DNA of 64,000 bases from Sitta carolinensis (Eukaryota; Chordata; Aves; Passeriformes; Sittidae). This document shows positions 24,517-36,765 of this stretch, piece by piece (positions within the stretch are counted from its first letter, which is position 1; each line of letters begins with the position of its first letter). The notes under the pieces were generated by a model, which was given only the letters and a program-made list of their open reading frames with translations, was not told the origin of the DNA and searched no databases. The translations under genes were made by a program, and so were the position numbers. The stretch spans positions 61,936,863 through 62,000,862 of the forward strand of contig CM063284.1 of assembly GCA_032173965.1 (NCBI GenBank), read 5' to 3'.

Positions 24517-25579
24517 CTGCGCAGCAACCAAACACGGAAAATTAACAACTCGGGAGAAACGACACGGAGACCCCCCGCCACTGCCCGGACCCCCGCCTCC
24601 TCCACGCACCGTGGCACTACCACAGCCCCGTCGGGAGCGCTCAGGGAAGCCCTCAGGAGGGAAAGAGCCAAGGGGGTCACCGCAGTGCTGCGGCAAGCCC
24701 GGGGGCGCGGGGTGCCGGGGCATGCCGCTTCCCGCGCCGCCGGGCTGCCACCGGGGGTCCCGTACAAGGGAGTCGCTCCTCGATTCCCGCCCCTCCAAAG
24801 CACGCTGCATTCCATGTGCACAGCCCCTCACACTCGCTACACGGCGCGGAGGCTGGGAAGCACAGGAGCAGCGCGCCTGTTCCCGTGTGTGCAAACACGC
24901 CGGCTACAGGTACTCCCTCGAGAGGCTGTAATTACACGATACAACCCGTGCGGCTGCCTGCCCGCACCGAGGGGATGCGGACACCCACCGCGCACCGCTG
25001 GGGCGCTCCTGTGCCCGTCTGCCTCGCCCCTTCGGGAGCTACAGCTTCCCGGCAGAGCCACGGGGTCGAGAGTGGCGGCACATCACCGGGGCGCTCCCAG
25101 GGCGGCCGGCGCTGACCATCGCGCCACGCCGCTCTGCTCCACACCCCGCTCCCCGCGCTCGTGTGTCACGCACCTCTTACCGGGTCAGTGTTAAGGGCAG
25201 TCAGCGGGGTCCTGGGGGTGCCCGCGGGACAGCTGCCTGGGTGCAGAGCGGACGGCGGCGGCTGCTGCCGGAGCAGCGCTGGGTGCGTCTCCAGAGCCAG
25301 CTGCAGGTCGAGGATATAGTCGATGACGTGCTGCAGGATCTCCACTTTGCTGACCCTCTTGTTGGGAGGGATGGTGGGCACCAGCTTCCTCAGCCGGCTG
25401 TAACAGTCATTCATATCGCACTGCAGGCACAACGCCGCCGGCTCCTCGCCCGACGGCGGGCCCCCCTTGCAGCCGCTGTGTTCGGCCAGGCACCGCAGGG
25501 CCGGGTGTCCCCCGCCGCCGCCCGCCACGCCGGGCTGCGCCTTGCGATTGGGGTGCCGGACGGGGCTGACGGCTTTCAT
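24472..25579 (-). CDS. ID4: ID4, inhibitor of DNA binding 4 (HLH)
   Basis: Coding sequence is spliced from 25579-25181 and 24516-24472, giving 147 aa. ID proteins have a helix-loop-helix domain without the DNA-contacting basic region. They dimerise with E proteins (TCF3, TCF4, TCF12) and block bHLH activation in the nucleus, restraining differentiation, notably of neural and glial progenitors. Visible here: N-terminal MKAVSPVR with a CDK-type S5-P-V-R site; HLH at about residues 56-97 (helix 1 from [18 protein letters not shown], loop PNKRVSK, helix 2 through [16 protein letters not shown]); a Pro-rich segment at about 106-125; the destruction-box-like RTPLTALN at 123-130; and the terminus GDSILCR. 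It is shorter than human ID4 (161 aa) because the alanine tract before the HLH is missing, replaced by a Gly/Pro/Glu stretch. The start is the first AUG in the proposed mRNA, in good context (ACC before ATGA). The exon 1 donor is CCG|GTAAGAG. Confidence 0.97.
24517..25180 (-). other. ID4: ID4 intron 1
   Basis: 664 nt, GT-AG, phase 0: donor GTAAGAG (complement of 25179-25180 for GT) and acceptor TGCTGCGCAG (complement of 24517-24518 for AG). The position just before the last 14 codons is the characteristic ID-family intron site. Entirely GC-rich, so both strands show long chance open frames here that should not be taken as genes. Confidence 0.92.
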
Positions 25580-25885
25580 GGTGCCGCAAGGAGGGAGGGA
25601 AACCTCCCTCTTCACCACCGCCGCCTGCTGCTGCTGCCGCCGCTGCGACCTCGGGAAGCCGCGCACGCACCGCCCGCAACGGGAGCGGAGCGCGGCCGCA
25701 GCGCCTCGATGGCGTTAACGGCGGCCGCCTCGGGGAGGTAATGAGAGGCGCTCGCAGAGCCGCGCGACAACGGCGGCACCGCAAACCCGCCCCCCCCCCC
25801 CCCCCCCCGCTCCGAAAAAAAATAAATTTCTCTGAAAATGAAAAGCGCTCGCTCCGCAGAGAACCAGCCACGACCACGACCGCCT
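25580..25885 (-). other. ID4: ID4 5'UTR (start inferred from the TATA box)
   Basis: Assuming initiation about 30 nt from the TATA box, the leader is about 305 nt. It has no AUG before the ID4 start. It contains a run of 19 G on the transcript strand (complement of C at 25790-25808), CAG/CCG-rich sequence near 25625-25650, and an A/U-rich patch at 25813-25852. The ID4 frame stays open upstream to a GTG at 25664-25666, but there is no AUG for an extended protein. Confidence 0.6.
25790..25808. repeat. C19 / G19 homopolymer
   Basis: Nineteen consecutive C on the plus strand, G19 in the ID4 leader. The length is likely unstable or hard to sequence. A G run in a 5'UTR can form quadruplex structure and reduce translation. 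Confidence 0.95.
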
Positions 25886-25914
25886 CTGCCGCCGCCGCTG
25901 GCCGCGCCGCTCGC

Positions 25915-25920
25915 TATATA
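25915..25920 (-). promoter_or_regulatory. ID4: ID4 TATA box
   Basis: TATATA (self-complementary) within CGCTATATAGCG is the only A/T hexamer in an otherwise very GC-rich promoter. It lies 336 bp upstream of the ID4 start codon, which would place initiation near 25885. Confidence 0.7.
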
Positions 25921-26031
25921 GCGCGGGGCGCGGGCGGGGCGGGCGGCGCCGGGGGGAGGTGCGGGCGCCGCCGCGGCGGAGCCGGGCGAGCGCGGCGCGG
26001 GCGCGGGGGGGCGCCACGGGCCGCGCCGCAG

Positions 26032-26078
26032 CCAATCAGGGCGCGCCGTGCCCCCCCCGGCGCGCGGCGGCGGCCAAT
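26032..26078. promoter_or_regulatory. ID4: Paired CCAAT boxes upstream of ID4
   Basis: CCAAT at 26032-26036 (in AGCCAATCAGGG) and again at 26074-26078 (in GGCCAATGGC), both on the plus strand, so reversed relative to ID4. They lie about 115-160 bp upstream of the TATA box and are 42 bp apart, close to four helical turns. Both flanks match the NF-Y consensus well. Confidence 0.65.
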
Positions 26079-26084
26079 GGCGGC

Positions 26085-26185
26085 GGGGCCGGGGGGCGGT
26101 GGCGCTGCTGGGGGGGCGGGAGGCTCGCGCCGACCCCCCCGGAGAGGAGGAGGAGGCGGCGGTGGCGGAGGAGGAGGAGAGGCGG
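26085..26185 (+). repeat. G-rich and (GGA/GGC)n promoter-proximal tract
   Basis: G4, G6, G7 and G3 runs between 26085 and 26120 (one 13-nt loop) could form a G-quadruplex on the plus (template) strand. They are followed by purine-rich GGA/GGC triplets at about 26142-26185. A common arrangement in CpG-island promoters. Confidence 0.7.
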
Positions 26186-26359
26186 AGGCGGTCCCAGGGA
26201 GGAAGGACTGCGGGAATGCGGGCGGGACCCGCCCCCAGCGGCTCCCGGCGCCGTCCCCGCGGTCCGGAGCGCAGCCCAGCGCGACCGGCGCCGCTCCCCG
26301 CCGCCCGCCCCGGACCAAGGCGGCTGCATGCGCCCTCCCATCCCCCCCATTCCCTTTCT

Positions 26360-29300
26360 CGGGAAAGCTGGCATATTCTCGGGTGGTGAAGCGCATTTTT
26401 ATCCTTGGTGTAGGAGACTCATTCCGGCTGTACACATTTTTTGAGGGACTTGGGGACGCTGCTTCAGAGGCAAGGAAAATCCCAAGCAAAACTTAAGGAG
26501 TTTGGCGGAGAAGGAAGGAGGAGGGCTTAGGGACCACAAGCAAAGCAATGCCAGGGAACATTAAATTAGAGCACATAACTATTAAAAATGCATGGAGATG
26601 GAGTATTTAAAATTCCTCCATGACATATAATATTAATCCGTTTTATGTAAAATTCATACCTGTAACTTAATTTGGTCCATTAATGCACCAGATCACGTAT
26701 TAGTAGATGTACCATGTTTTAAATATGACGCTGGAAACGTCCAGAGTTCTGTACTTTGAGACAGAGCATTAAAATTAAGAGACATATACTCCTGAGTCCT
26801 GCTTAAGTCATCTTGTGGCAGATTGTAACCTTTTAATTTAATAATGTAGTGTTGAAACTTCCTGTTAATTCCTGCTAAGGATTAAGAGCCACTGCGTATT
26901 TGAATGGGACGCCGATGTAAGAAACTTGGCGCCCTATCCTACAGATGCTGCAGCACTGCAAGCTGTCCGTGAGCGAAGTAGGGCTGATTGCTCGGGCAAA
27001 GGGCTGAAGGAAGGAGTAAAGGCTGCGGGATCAGCCCCTAAGCTTGTAAGTCAAACCCAACAGAAGGGAAGAAATCCATAATGGTGATTAATGATTACAT
27101 GTCCTCTCCAAGCTTAGTCACAATGGGTGATATATAAAGGATACAGTGGGAAGCTGTCAAACCCAGAACTTGAATGAGGGGTGAGGCTGGATCATCTGAA
27201 GCGTATAATGAAGCACACTTGCATTCTCTCTCACTTCTTAAAGACATGTTTTGAGGCTCAGCTTAGAAATACCCACACTCTTATTTTCCTTATTTTGCTC
27301 AACATTGCCACTGCCATCCATGGCAGTTAGGCTCCTGTCAGCTCAAAATCCAAGCATGAGGTGTAAATCTAGACTGAGGTCTAGATTTGTATGCTACATC
27401 ATGAGGATATGATGGGAAGGTGTATTTCCATTAGCTATGGGCTAGATGATCCCAGTTCTATTGTAGTCATTGGTTTTATTCTGTGAAACTCCTTGCAGTT
27501 TCCTTGCAGGCACAGGCCTTAAAGTGCATATAATGATTATTTTGTCTGTTTTCTGGAGTCCTGGCAATATGGACAAATTCAATGTGCTGTCTAGAAAAAA
27601 ACAAAAAACCCCCAAACTTGTAAATTTTGGTGAAAATTCAGGCTCAAATCTTGCTGGTGTCATTTAATTAAAATCTGCATGAAACTAGATAACCTGTAAT
27701 ATTGTGCTGTTCTGTTTGTACTGAATCCCTTCTGTAAACTACTCTGATCTCACTGGAAATCTCTGTGAAACCCCATTAAGTAACTGGTTCCCCTCTAGTC
27801 CTCCCAAGCTAATTTGGACAGATTATTTCTGTGCACGCACACAAACCCACACGAACACGCACATACACACACTCTGGAGCAGCAAGTCCACTGAGACCAC
27901 ACTGGTTCTTGAAGATGACTCAGTATTTCTCTGAACTCATGAAGAACCATGAAATGCCCCGCTCCTCTTTTAACATCAGGCTGCTTCCACTGCAGAAGGT
28001 ACACAGGAAAATCCAAAGGTCTGCAAGTGCTGAAGTTGCGAGAGGATTGTATGCGTTCGTGTAGCTAAGGTATCACAGTGGAGATTTGTGGGAGAGGGAA
28101 AAACTGCCCTCCCCTTCAACTATCATATAAATATTCAGGGGTTTCATTTGGTAACTCCTTTTGATACTCATGAAGCTGATACATGCTAGTCCAACATGTT
28201 TGGCTGAACAATACGCACCAATTCCCTGCCGACAACAGGTCTGCTTTTGCTCTCCTTGGAGTCAATGGTGGTTTTGTCATTGACTTAAGTGGGACCAGGT
28301 TAGGTTGGCTGCTTTTTTCAAAATTTAGGGTGGATATGCTTAGTAAATTGCTTTAGAAATGAGTTGGAAAAACCAGAATGTTATCCATCTAGGATCCATT
28401 ATAGTAAAACTCTTCATCCCTAAAGAGACTTGTACACAAGAAGGAGGGATGGTGGCTATTGTTCATGCTTTTGTCCTATTAATAGCAATATTTTTTATGA
28501 CATGACTATATAGGGACAAACATTTCTGGTTTTCACCAAAGTTTGGATTTTTAGATAAATTCTGTGCTTCTTTAAAAATCTGATCCGTTTCTGGCTATCT
28601 GGAGGAGTTTATCTGTCTTGGCTGAGTTTTTCTGTGCTCTCTTCCCACATCCAGAGTCAAGATTAATTTCCATTGTAAGAAATTCTTGGAATATTACCAC
28701 AAGTTCCTTGATAATGCTTGACTGGACCAGTTTGGTCTATTAAATGAGAATCAGTGAGTTCTGACCTCATCATAGGTGTTCTCTGAAGATTAGAAAAGTC
28801 ACTTTTGATTCAAACCCAAAGTAAAACAAGTCAAAAATGAAAATGTAATGACTGGCCTTGTATGCCCTGTGTCATGAGGATAATCCCATTGAATTTAACG
28901 AGAATGAGTAATGTATTCTGAATTTGTCAGCACAGGTCTGAGTATGTGAACATGCTATTGACTTTAGGTGAAAAAATAAACCTGAGACATTGATGCCGTC
29001 TCTAGAGTCAGGACACCAGGGAAGGTGGACAGTCCTTCCAAGCACAGAATGTGTTAAATTTCCTCTGACAGCACTCTGGATCCACAGATGTTTGTGCATG
29101 ATATGATGACATTGAACCAACTGTACCACATTAGTTAAAACAGTCTCTAGACAGATAAATTTGGAGGGAACACATTCAGGTGTGCATAGGGAAGCAAGCA
29201 ATCGTCGTGGTTACTTACAAGGTTACTTGCTATACCTACCTTAAGAGGGCATGAAATGCACACAAATGCTCAATGCATTTTTATTCTTAAGCAGGTTATG

Positions 29301-32300
29301 AAACAGTGGTTGAGTCAAGTGTCCTCGTTTTGAACTTGGGTGTCAGAGCAGTGGAGTAAAATCCCAAGCTTTCCTTTGCTGGAGGCTGATAACTGGTGTG
29401 ACAAGTTTCATCCTGGTGGGCATAAAGATATGTGATACTGAGACCCCCTGCTCCCCATTCCTGTTGACTTCAGCAAGCAGCCAGAAACTCAGGATCTTGG
29501 AGGAGCTGCTCACCACCTAGAAGGGCTGATCATTAAAAAAGCATTATAAATCTCTGAATGGTTTATGGTTTATGAAGGAAATAGAAATTGATTCCTCAGT
29601 GGTGCCATTACTCTCCACTATTGCTATCATTCAAAAGGCAATAATGTTGGTTATTTACCTTCAATTAAAATATCTAGTTAGTTGTGATGTCATTTAAAAT
29701 AGCAGTATAATGTGTTTAGTGCTCCCTTATCAAACACCATAGATAAACTCCTCTTGGCAACAGGGGATACTGATATGAAATGAAAAATTGGGCAGGGGAG
29801 TGAGATGGAGGAAAGAATATGTAAATCTTCGACTGGATTATTATTCCTACATGCTTGTATGTCCCTTTGGACAACAGACTGGAGGTGAGACTGAGGCTCC
29901 TTTGCAGTAAAGCCCCACGGATCCTCCAAATGGGTCAGGGAAGATCCATTGGGCATTCAGGGAGTACAGAGAAGTCAACTCACTCTGCAATCCTGGACTG
30001 AAATCCATCGGTCTTCTGGTACCACTCCTCACCAGGGATAATTCATCACCAAAGCTCTTGATCACCAAAACTTCACTTAATAGAACCTTTTCCCCAAATA
30101 ACACAAGCCATCTTCAGTACTGTTGTCCTTATAGTTCTCAAACCCAGAATCTAAATACAACTCATACACTTTACTAAATGTGATTTTGTTCTCATTTTCT
30201 GGTTGTATTCATTACAGAAGTTTCTTCTCAATAAGAAAACCTAAAATATTCTCAGGGTTTTTATTTATTTTTTTTTTTAATGTTCATGTAGTTGTCCAGC
30301 TTAGAGCACCCTTCTTACGACTGCAGCGTACTCCTGCCCACTACTTTATTCTTCCCTTCAGGTTTGTATGCTCCAAGAAAGTCATATAACAACAGACATT
30401 ATGGAGAGATGAGGAACAGAATTAAAAAAGCCCTTCTCCATGGCTTGATGGTCATATATGCTTTTTTTAAACAAATGTGGAAATAAACACATAAAGAAAT
30501 ATTTGTTGTTCAAACCCACTTCGCCCCTTTGAGTGGCTGCAGCAGCAGAAAACATTGGTATGTCACCGACAGGCGCCCTGGCATTTGCTGGTAGTCGTGT
30601 GTCAGCTGAAGGCTAATGTCATTTAAGAAGGTTGCTTTGTTCAGGTGACCAGAAACACTGGGTTTGTCAAGTAATGTCAGATTTCTGTATTGACTAAAGC
30701 AAGCTTGTGGCAAGAAAGATAACTCATGTTGACAACCTTCTGCAGTGTGGTGCAAATATAAGCAATCAAGATGCTTATTCTGGGGAAGGGGAAAATAATT
30801 TAGGAGTATTTGGAGCAGCTTCCTGAGGTGCACTCCATTAAACTGAGTTACGTAGTAACAGATTGAATTTAGAGTCTTAACTTTAATTTTATTTTGTGTA
30901 GATTTAGATCAGATTTATGTGCAATGTCATGCCCTTTGTTTGTAGACAGAAATCCTACGACAATCTCCCCGAAAACCAACGGTATGATACCACCTCATAC
31001 TATTTTTGTGTTTGTTATGAGCTTACATTTAGAGGTCTATAATCACACAAATAATGTAGCCTACAGGGACAATGACCAAATCGACCTAAATTAAATAAGT
31101 ATCTAGATGTGTACATACTCATCTGCATATGTTATCATTACACCAATGATATTGGTATTTATTTTCAGGGGACCTGAAGAGCTTCATCAGCAAAACCAGT
31201 CTAAGTTCATGCCACAAAAAAAAAAAAAAAAACCCTCAACAGCAATATTTTGCACTAATACAACATTTTGCATTTCGAAAGCTAATACTAACCTGTTCGT
31301 TATTTGTTCTCCGTGAGTGTTTTGAGGAATTTTTCAAAATCTTCAGAATTTTTTTAAAATCTTTAAAAAAAAATGTTTTAAATTAAAAGAAGTCCTTTTC
31401 CCTGACTGTGAAGACAACCTTTCCCAGAGTGCAAGGACATCCCAAGTAGATAGAGAGACCTTTGCTTCCTCTGTGTTGATGTGAATGCATTGATGTGTTC
31501 TGGGACTGTGGTCAGTTGATTCTCAAAGTACTTTTATGGTCTAGTGTCACTTTCAGATATAACCTGCTTGCCAAATAGTATTTTCTAGTTCTGCATTTTG
31601 TTTCATGTTAGTGACAGCCTGAAAAATACGTATGCACTATAGAAAATGGTGTTTGCTGGATTTGGTTCAAAAGTTGGTGCCACCACTGGGAACAGAAGTT
31701 AGAAAGAACTAGAAATTCAAGTCTGGCTGTTGTGTTTGTGGAGGGAAAGCTTTTCAATCTATCTACAAATCCCCTGACTGCAGCTATTTATGAGCCACAC
31801 CATGTACTTCCCATACCTGCTGAAATCTTTGTAATCTTATTATCTATTTATTTACCCACTATAGAGTTCCTGTTGCCATAGCACGTGAAGATCTACCAAG
31901 GCCTTAGTAACAAAAACAAAAGGTTCTTCCTCATTCTTTTGTTCCATCTTGCAGAAGAAATGTTAGAATAGCATTAGAATACTACTTACCTGTTTAATTT
32001 GCTTATGTACTTGTGTGTGTTTAAAAAAGAACTCTGTTCAAAAGGTGAGTTTTGTATTACTTTGTATTAGGTTGCTTCCTGTGATCATTCTTTATAGCCT
32101 GCGTGGCTTCTGAGAAAGCTGTTACTTAAGAAAACAAGAGACCTCAGCTTTTGTTGACAGAAACTGCTCTTGCAGGGTTTTATGTTTAGAGAGCATGAAA
32201 AAACCATCGACAGGGAATGTCTCCTTTAGAGGCAGACAGGGTCACATCACGAGTTTAATTTCAGCAATAGTATATGCTAAAGTGACTTTATATATTTATT

Positions 32301-34095
32301 AGGGCAACAGGATTGTCTAATGAAAACCACTGTGTAGCACCGTGAATTTAAATCAAGATATACATTGCAGACTGCAAATGGCTGGAGATGCAGAAAAAAG
32401 AAAGATGGATGTGGAGAGAATATTGGACAGTGATCCATGAAGTGCAATTCTTCACAGTTAAATATATTCTATGACTTACTAATTTTCCCTTAGAAGAAAT
32501 GGGAATTAATGTTATTTTCCATTTTGGAGTAATTGTATAGTAATTCTTCATGGTTTTGCTTCTTGTACAGGGGACAAACTAAGCAGAATTGTTTTAAAGA
32601 CATATCCGAAATTGCTGTTAAAAATGCTTCAACATGCAAATTTCCTTATAGTTTCACTTTGTTTTCTTTAAGCTAAATGATGTGCATATATAAAAATATT
32701 TTGGGTAATCACACAGCTTATGCTAAGTAACTATTTCAAGTTGTCCTCGATACCAGTATGTTGCCACATATTTATCTTGAAGTGTTAATGACATTTTTTT
32801 GGGTAATTTTTACTCCACTAATGTGCTCTTTCAACACTTTAAAGAACTGATAAAATTTTATTCAAGAAATCTCTTAATTTACCTCAATGGAGAAATTGAC
32901 TTGAAAAGCAGCACAAATCCTTGCTTATATAGAAAGTTTTTCTTGAAGTTAATGAGCTTATTTGCCTGAGTAAGGATATAGATATAGGGACTGCTCAAGT
33001 GAGCAGAAGTTTCACAACTGGATGCAAAGTCATTAGCTTACTTCAGACCAGCCTCTTGAAATAGTTGCTGAACATTAAGTGCCAGAGAACTGGCTCTCAA
33101 AATAATATTTTGTAAAACGTGAAAATCTGTGTGCAAAAGAGTAAGAAAAATGGAAATTTTAAGAAGAAATGTTAAATTAAAAGACACTGTGGTTAGTGAT
33201 TATGATTATTCAAAGTAAATTTTATGTCCCCAAGGCATTGTACCCCATGTCCATTGCAGTCTTTTTCCCCTGGGAGAAAGACACTCCTTATAGACCAAAA
33301 GAGTTTTCTTTTGTCTCCAGGACTGCTTAACACACACAATACATCAATCTTTCTTGCAGTATGGTATGAATTATTATTAGAAACACATTAATAGACTATT
33401 ATGTATTTGTAATGTTAGCATAAGGTATGATTTATTTACAGCCTTGCATCTCAGCTTCTCTTTTTTTTTGTCCCCTCTGTATCTTCTTTCTCCTGAACTG
33501 TCTTAGCTTGCAGCATCAGGATTCTCTACGGTGTTTAATGTTTTAGTAAGGTGGCAGTCTCTCCTTTCACTCTTTAGGGTACTGTTTCATCCTCATGTGT
33601 TGAGAGATGCACACTTTTACCTTTGCATCTCACATAAGGCACTCCACCAAGTATGTGAGCAACCAAATGGGGATGTGTGTGTGTGTGTCCTTCCTTCCTC
33701 CATTGCTTCAGACAGGAGCTGAGGTAGTTACAGACCATAAAAAACTACACCAGTTGAAACTTAACTGGCATTACATAAAGAGGACACACAATGGGCAGGG
33801 ACTAGATAAAACATTTATTTTCAGCTGTTATTGATGACCTCTCAGAAGTTGCTCGTGGCTCTACTTTGGCCTGTCACTTGTGAGGTAAAGGGTCATCAAT
33901 AACTTATGGAAATAAATGTCTTACTGAGAGTCTGGCTACTGCAAGTCCAGTATATTGTCTCACATACAGACATGCAGGCACAGAAAATACAAATCACAGA
34001 GAAACCAATTTTGATATTAGCTTCTGTCCTTCTATCTTTAGAAAAATGTGGCTTTTTAGATTTTGTTTCTTTTCCATCTCTTTCCCTCTTTCTGT
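26360..34095. other. Non-coding DNA upstream of ID4, no gene
   Basis: Composition drops abruptly to A/T-rich after the island. 26560-26880 is repeat-free with many ATTAAA, TTAATTT and TAATATTAATC stretches and may be a proximal enhancer. There is a short CA-rich patch at 27832-27870 and a 17-A run at 31217-31233. No open frame has a recognisable domain. Confidence 0.55.
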
Positions 34096-34234
34096 CATCC
34101 TTTTTTCTTTCTTTTCTCTTTTCTTTTCTCTTCTTTCTTTTCTTTTCTTTCTTTTCTTTTCTTTTCTTTTCTTTCTTTTCTTTTCTTTTCTTTTCTTTTC
34201 TTTTCTTTTCTTTTCTTTTCTTTTTTTCTTTTTC
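34096..34234. repeat. (TTTTC)n polypyrimidine microsatellite
   Basis: About 138 bp with almost only T and C on the plus strand. It begins as mixed TTTCT/TTCTC units and becomes pure TTTTC pentamers from about 34183. The long homopurine-homopyrimidine mirror symmetry makes triplex (H-DNA) formation possible. The K/E/R-rich and F/S/L-rich open frames that cross it are artefacts. Confidence 0.97.
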
Positions 34235-36479
34235 ATAAGGATATGCCCTTAATTTATTTATAAGGGTAAGTCTCTAGAACAAGGTAGCATTACTGAGCTG
34301 GCTTACCAGATCCTCTGTACACATGAGTACATTCATAATTGATAGAGGGATCTATAGTGTTGGAGCTAAAATAAACTTAAGGTCAAATCTCTGGGAGTGC
34401 AAATCTTGCCATTATTCCTGATGAGAAATAAATACGTGCAGGAACTAAAAACTTCGGAGTTGAAAGGGAATAAAACCGAATGCATAAGGGCATTTTGAAC
34501 TATTCATTCCAAAGTGAAAGTGCTTTTTCTTAGTTTTTCTTCATTGCCTTGATCTTCCTAAAACTGTTGTTGGGGCAGGTTAATGACTGACCTTTGAGGG
34601 AACCACATACCAGTCTTTGTTCCCTAGCAGTCAGGATCTTGCAGAGGCTTGAAACCTTTGAGGGAGAGAATAGGATTAAACTGCTGTATGAAGTCCGGCG
34701 CAGGTGATGATCAATGGGAGCAGAGGAGTGAGTTTCTCAGGACACTCTCGCCCTTCCCCCACCAGCTGGAATTTATTTCCTTTACTGCAAAGTTACCTGA
34801 AGGAGACGGCTGACTATCAGTGATTGTTGTCAGATTCATTTCCCTTAAGCAGCCATCAAAAACATTCAGTGTTAAAATCCCAATAAGGTTTTAAAGGTTA
34901 CTGGTCATTTAAGATTTAAACATCATATCAAGCTGTTAAAATCAGAAAGAATTAACTTGAGCCTCACACTAAAATCACATTTACATAAACTCAGCTTACT
35001 TGCCATCCTCCAATTTTCGAGGTGTCCAGCAAACTAAAAGCGAGTGTTTGATCCTGCATCATGTGTGCACTGAGTAACCTCTAATAAACTGGTGTTTGCA
35101 CGGTGAGTCCTTCGTACCTGCCTGTCCCAATGCCCAGCTGTACATCCGTGAATGAAGCCATTGGCCCTGATATGCCACACTGAGTGCAAGGTCCCTTCGC
35201 ATGAAGACTTTTGCAGGGGATTAGCTTTCACCTTGCCTGCAGACCGAATCTGCGCTGCTTGGATCAGAGTAAAAATCCACTGTCACTGTGCGGACTGAGC
35301 TGATGGTGGGACGCCTGGGTCCCCTCCCCATCCTCCCTGCTCGCCACGCTCCCGATCCCTGTGCGGAGACACTGCTGCTCCCCACGTCCCCTCTCCCGCC
35401 GCTGCTCTTGCACCTTCGGGTGGCTGAGCCTTGGCTGCGACGGGGTTGAGATAAAGGGTCTGCAAGCTGACGGGTGACATTTCAGCAACGGTTTCTGCTG
35501 CCTTTCGAGGCTTCTGTAAGGCTGCAAGCGGTTGTTATTATTCCTAAAGGTTTGGAATTAACTTCCTTTTGTTCCCTTAGAAGTTATGCACAAACCAGTT
35601 TATTAAGGGGAGAATTAAAATAATGAAAATTTCAACGAAAAGCATTGTAAGCGTCCCACCTGTCTGGCCTCAAACAGCTATGCAGCAAAGGCCAAGTGAA
35701 GCAAAATGCAAAGCTGTAATATGAGTTGCTCTAAGATTGCAGTGATATGGGTACCTGATGTCACATCTTCTCCACAGCCTGGATGAGCTCTTATGGGTGC
35801 AGGCTCTGAGGCCCACAGTTAGAGGTGCTGTGTGATGAAGATGAGGTAAAATACAGTGGGGCTGTAGTTTCAGACTGACACTCGAGGGGCCATTCCATTC
35901 CCTGAAAAAAACCCTGCACTCTACAACACTATAATATCTATAAGGAGAGAAATTTATGTTTAAACCCAACCTGCATCTCCTGCTGAGTCACAAAAAGAGC
36001 TACACTGGCTTTTGCTGAGTAGTCTTTGTCCTGACCTCTCCAAAACTAATGTAAAAAGTGGATCCATATAAACAACTTGCATTAAGGAACGATCATATTT
36101 TCCCACTGTGGGCCTAGGACACACCACTAAGAATGTATTCTCTCCTGAAGAACTGCAGTAAGAAAGTAATGAAGAATTTCACACGTGAAGTAAAATTCCA
36201 CTGCGAATTTGAGGGGCTATTTTATTGAAACTGGCCAAACTATCAATATAATCGGGTATTCTGTATGTGGGAATCTTGCTGCTTAAAGCAGTGGGAAACT
36301 TCGAGGCTGAATGTGGTAAGTTTGTGAGCGTTGGCAAGGATTGTAAACCTTGCTGGAGCGCACTGAAAAGCCCCTCATTCCTGCAGGAAAGAACTTTTCT
36401 AAAGTGCCTGCAAATGAATTGAGGATGGAAACAGAGACATCTCCATTCAAACAATGGGGAGCTGGCAAGGACCAAGCGC
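34235..36479. other. Intergenic between polypyrimidine repeat and CpG island
   Basis: No gene recognised. 34790-34960 is A/T-rich with SOX-like ATTGTTGT and repeated TTTAAA motifs. 35285-35460 is a short G+C-richer patch with several CpG, possibly a weak outlier of the island at 36.5 kb. Open frames here are short and unrecognised. Confidence 0.5.
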
Positions 36480-36765
36480 AACAGCCGGCCCCCACGGCCA
36501 GCGTTCCTAGCGGGAGGGGGCCGTGGAAACGCCGCCTTCCCACCGCGGGCCGGGACAGCGCTTGGGGGAGCGGGGGGAACACCCGCGCCGATGCCGCAGC
36601 GCTCCCGCCCCACGCGTGGAAGCGGAGTCGGGGCTGCGGGCGGAGGGGGGGGGTGTGTGCATTCCCGGCGCTCCCGCCGCGTCCCGCTCCCACCCCCCGG
36701 CTCCCTCCGCCCCTCCCGGCCGCTGCCTTGGCCCGGGCGGCCCAGACTGGCCGGCGCCGGGCCCG

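Larger units (their letters stand above)
23700..26350. promoter_or_regulatory. ID4: CpG island covering the ID4 gene
   Basis: From about 23.7 to 26.35 kb the sequence is strongly G+C-rich with frequent CpG, in sharp contrast to the A/T-rich flanks. It covers the promoter, all coding sequence, both introns and the beginning of exon 3. Islands spanning short developmental regulators are typical and often carry Polycomb chromatin in non-expressing cells. The boundaries are estimated by eye. Confidence 0.85.

Noticed and set aside
24294..25194. Several 140-272 codon open frames on both strands across ID4 introns
   Set aside because: They read through ID4 introns and exons in wrong frames, and composition explains them. 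The ID4 splice model accounts for the only conserved peptides.
25577..25666. Possible 29-residue N-terminal extension of ID4
   Set aside because: The frame is open, but the upstream codon is GTG, not ATG, while the ATG at 25579 has good context and gives the conserved MKAVSP start.
25741..26496. 251-codon plus-strand open frame upstream of ID4 and overlapping frames on both strands
   Set aside because: Arg/Gly/Ala/Pro-rich low complexity through the CpG-island promoter, in several frames at once. GC-rich DNA has few stops, and there is no domain.
27440..27490. Short CR1-like tail (GGCTAGATGATCCCAG ... TTCTGTGAA)
   Set aside because: Only a few short matches and no continuous CR1 sequence on either side; too weak to call.
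33994..34238. Lys/Glu-rich and Phe/Ser-rich open frames
   Set aside because: Pure translation of the TTTTC microsatellite.
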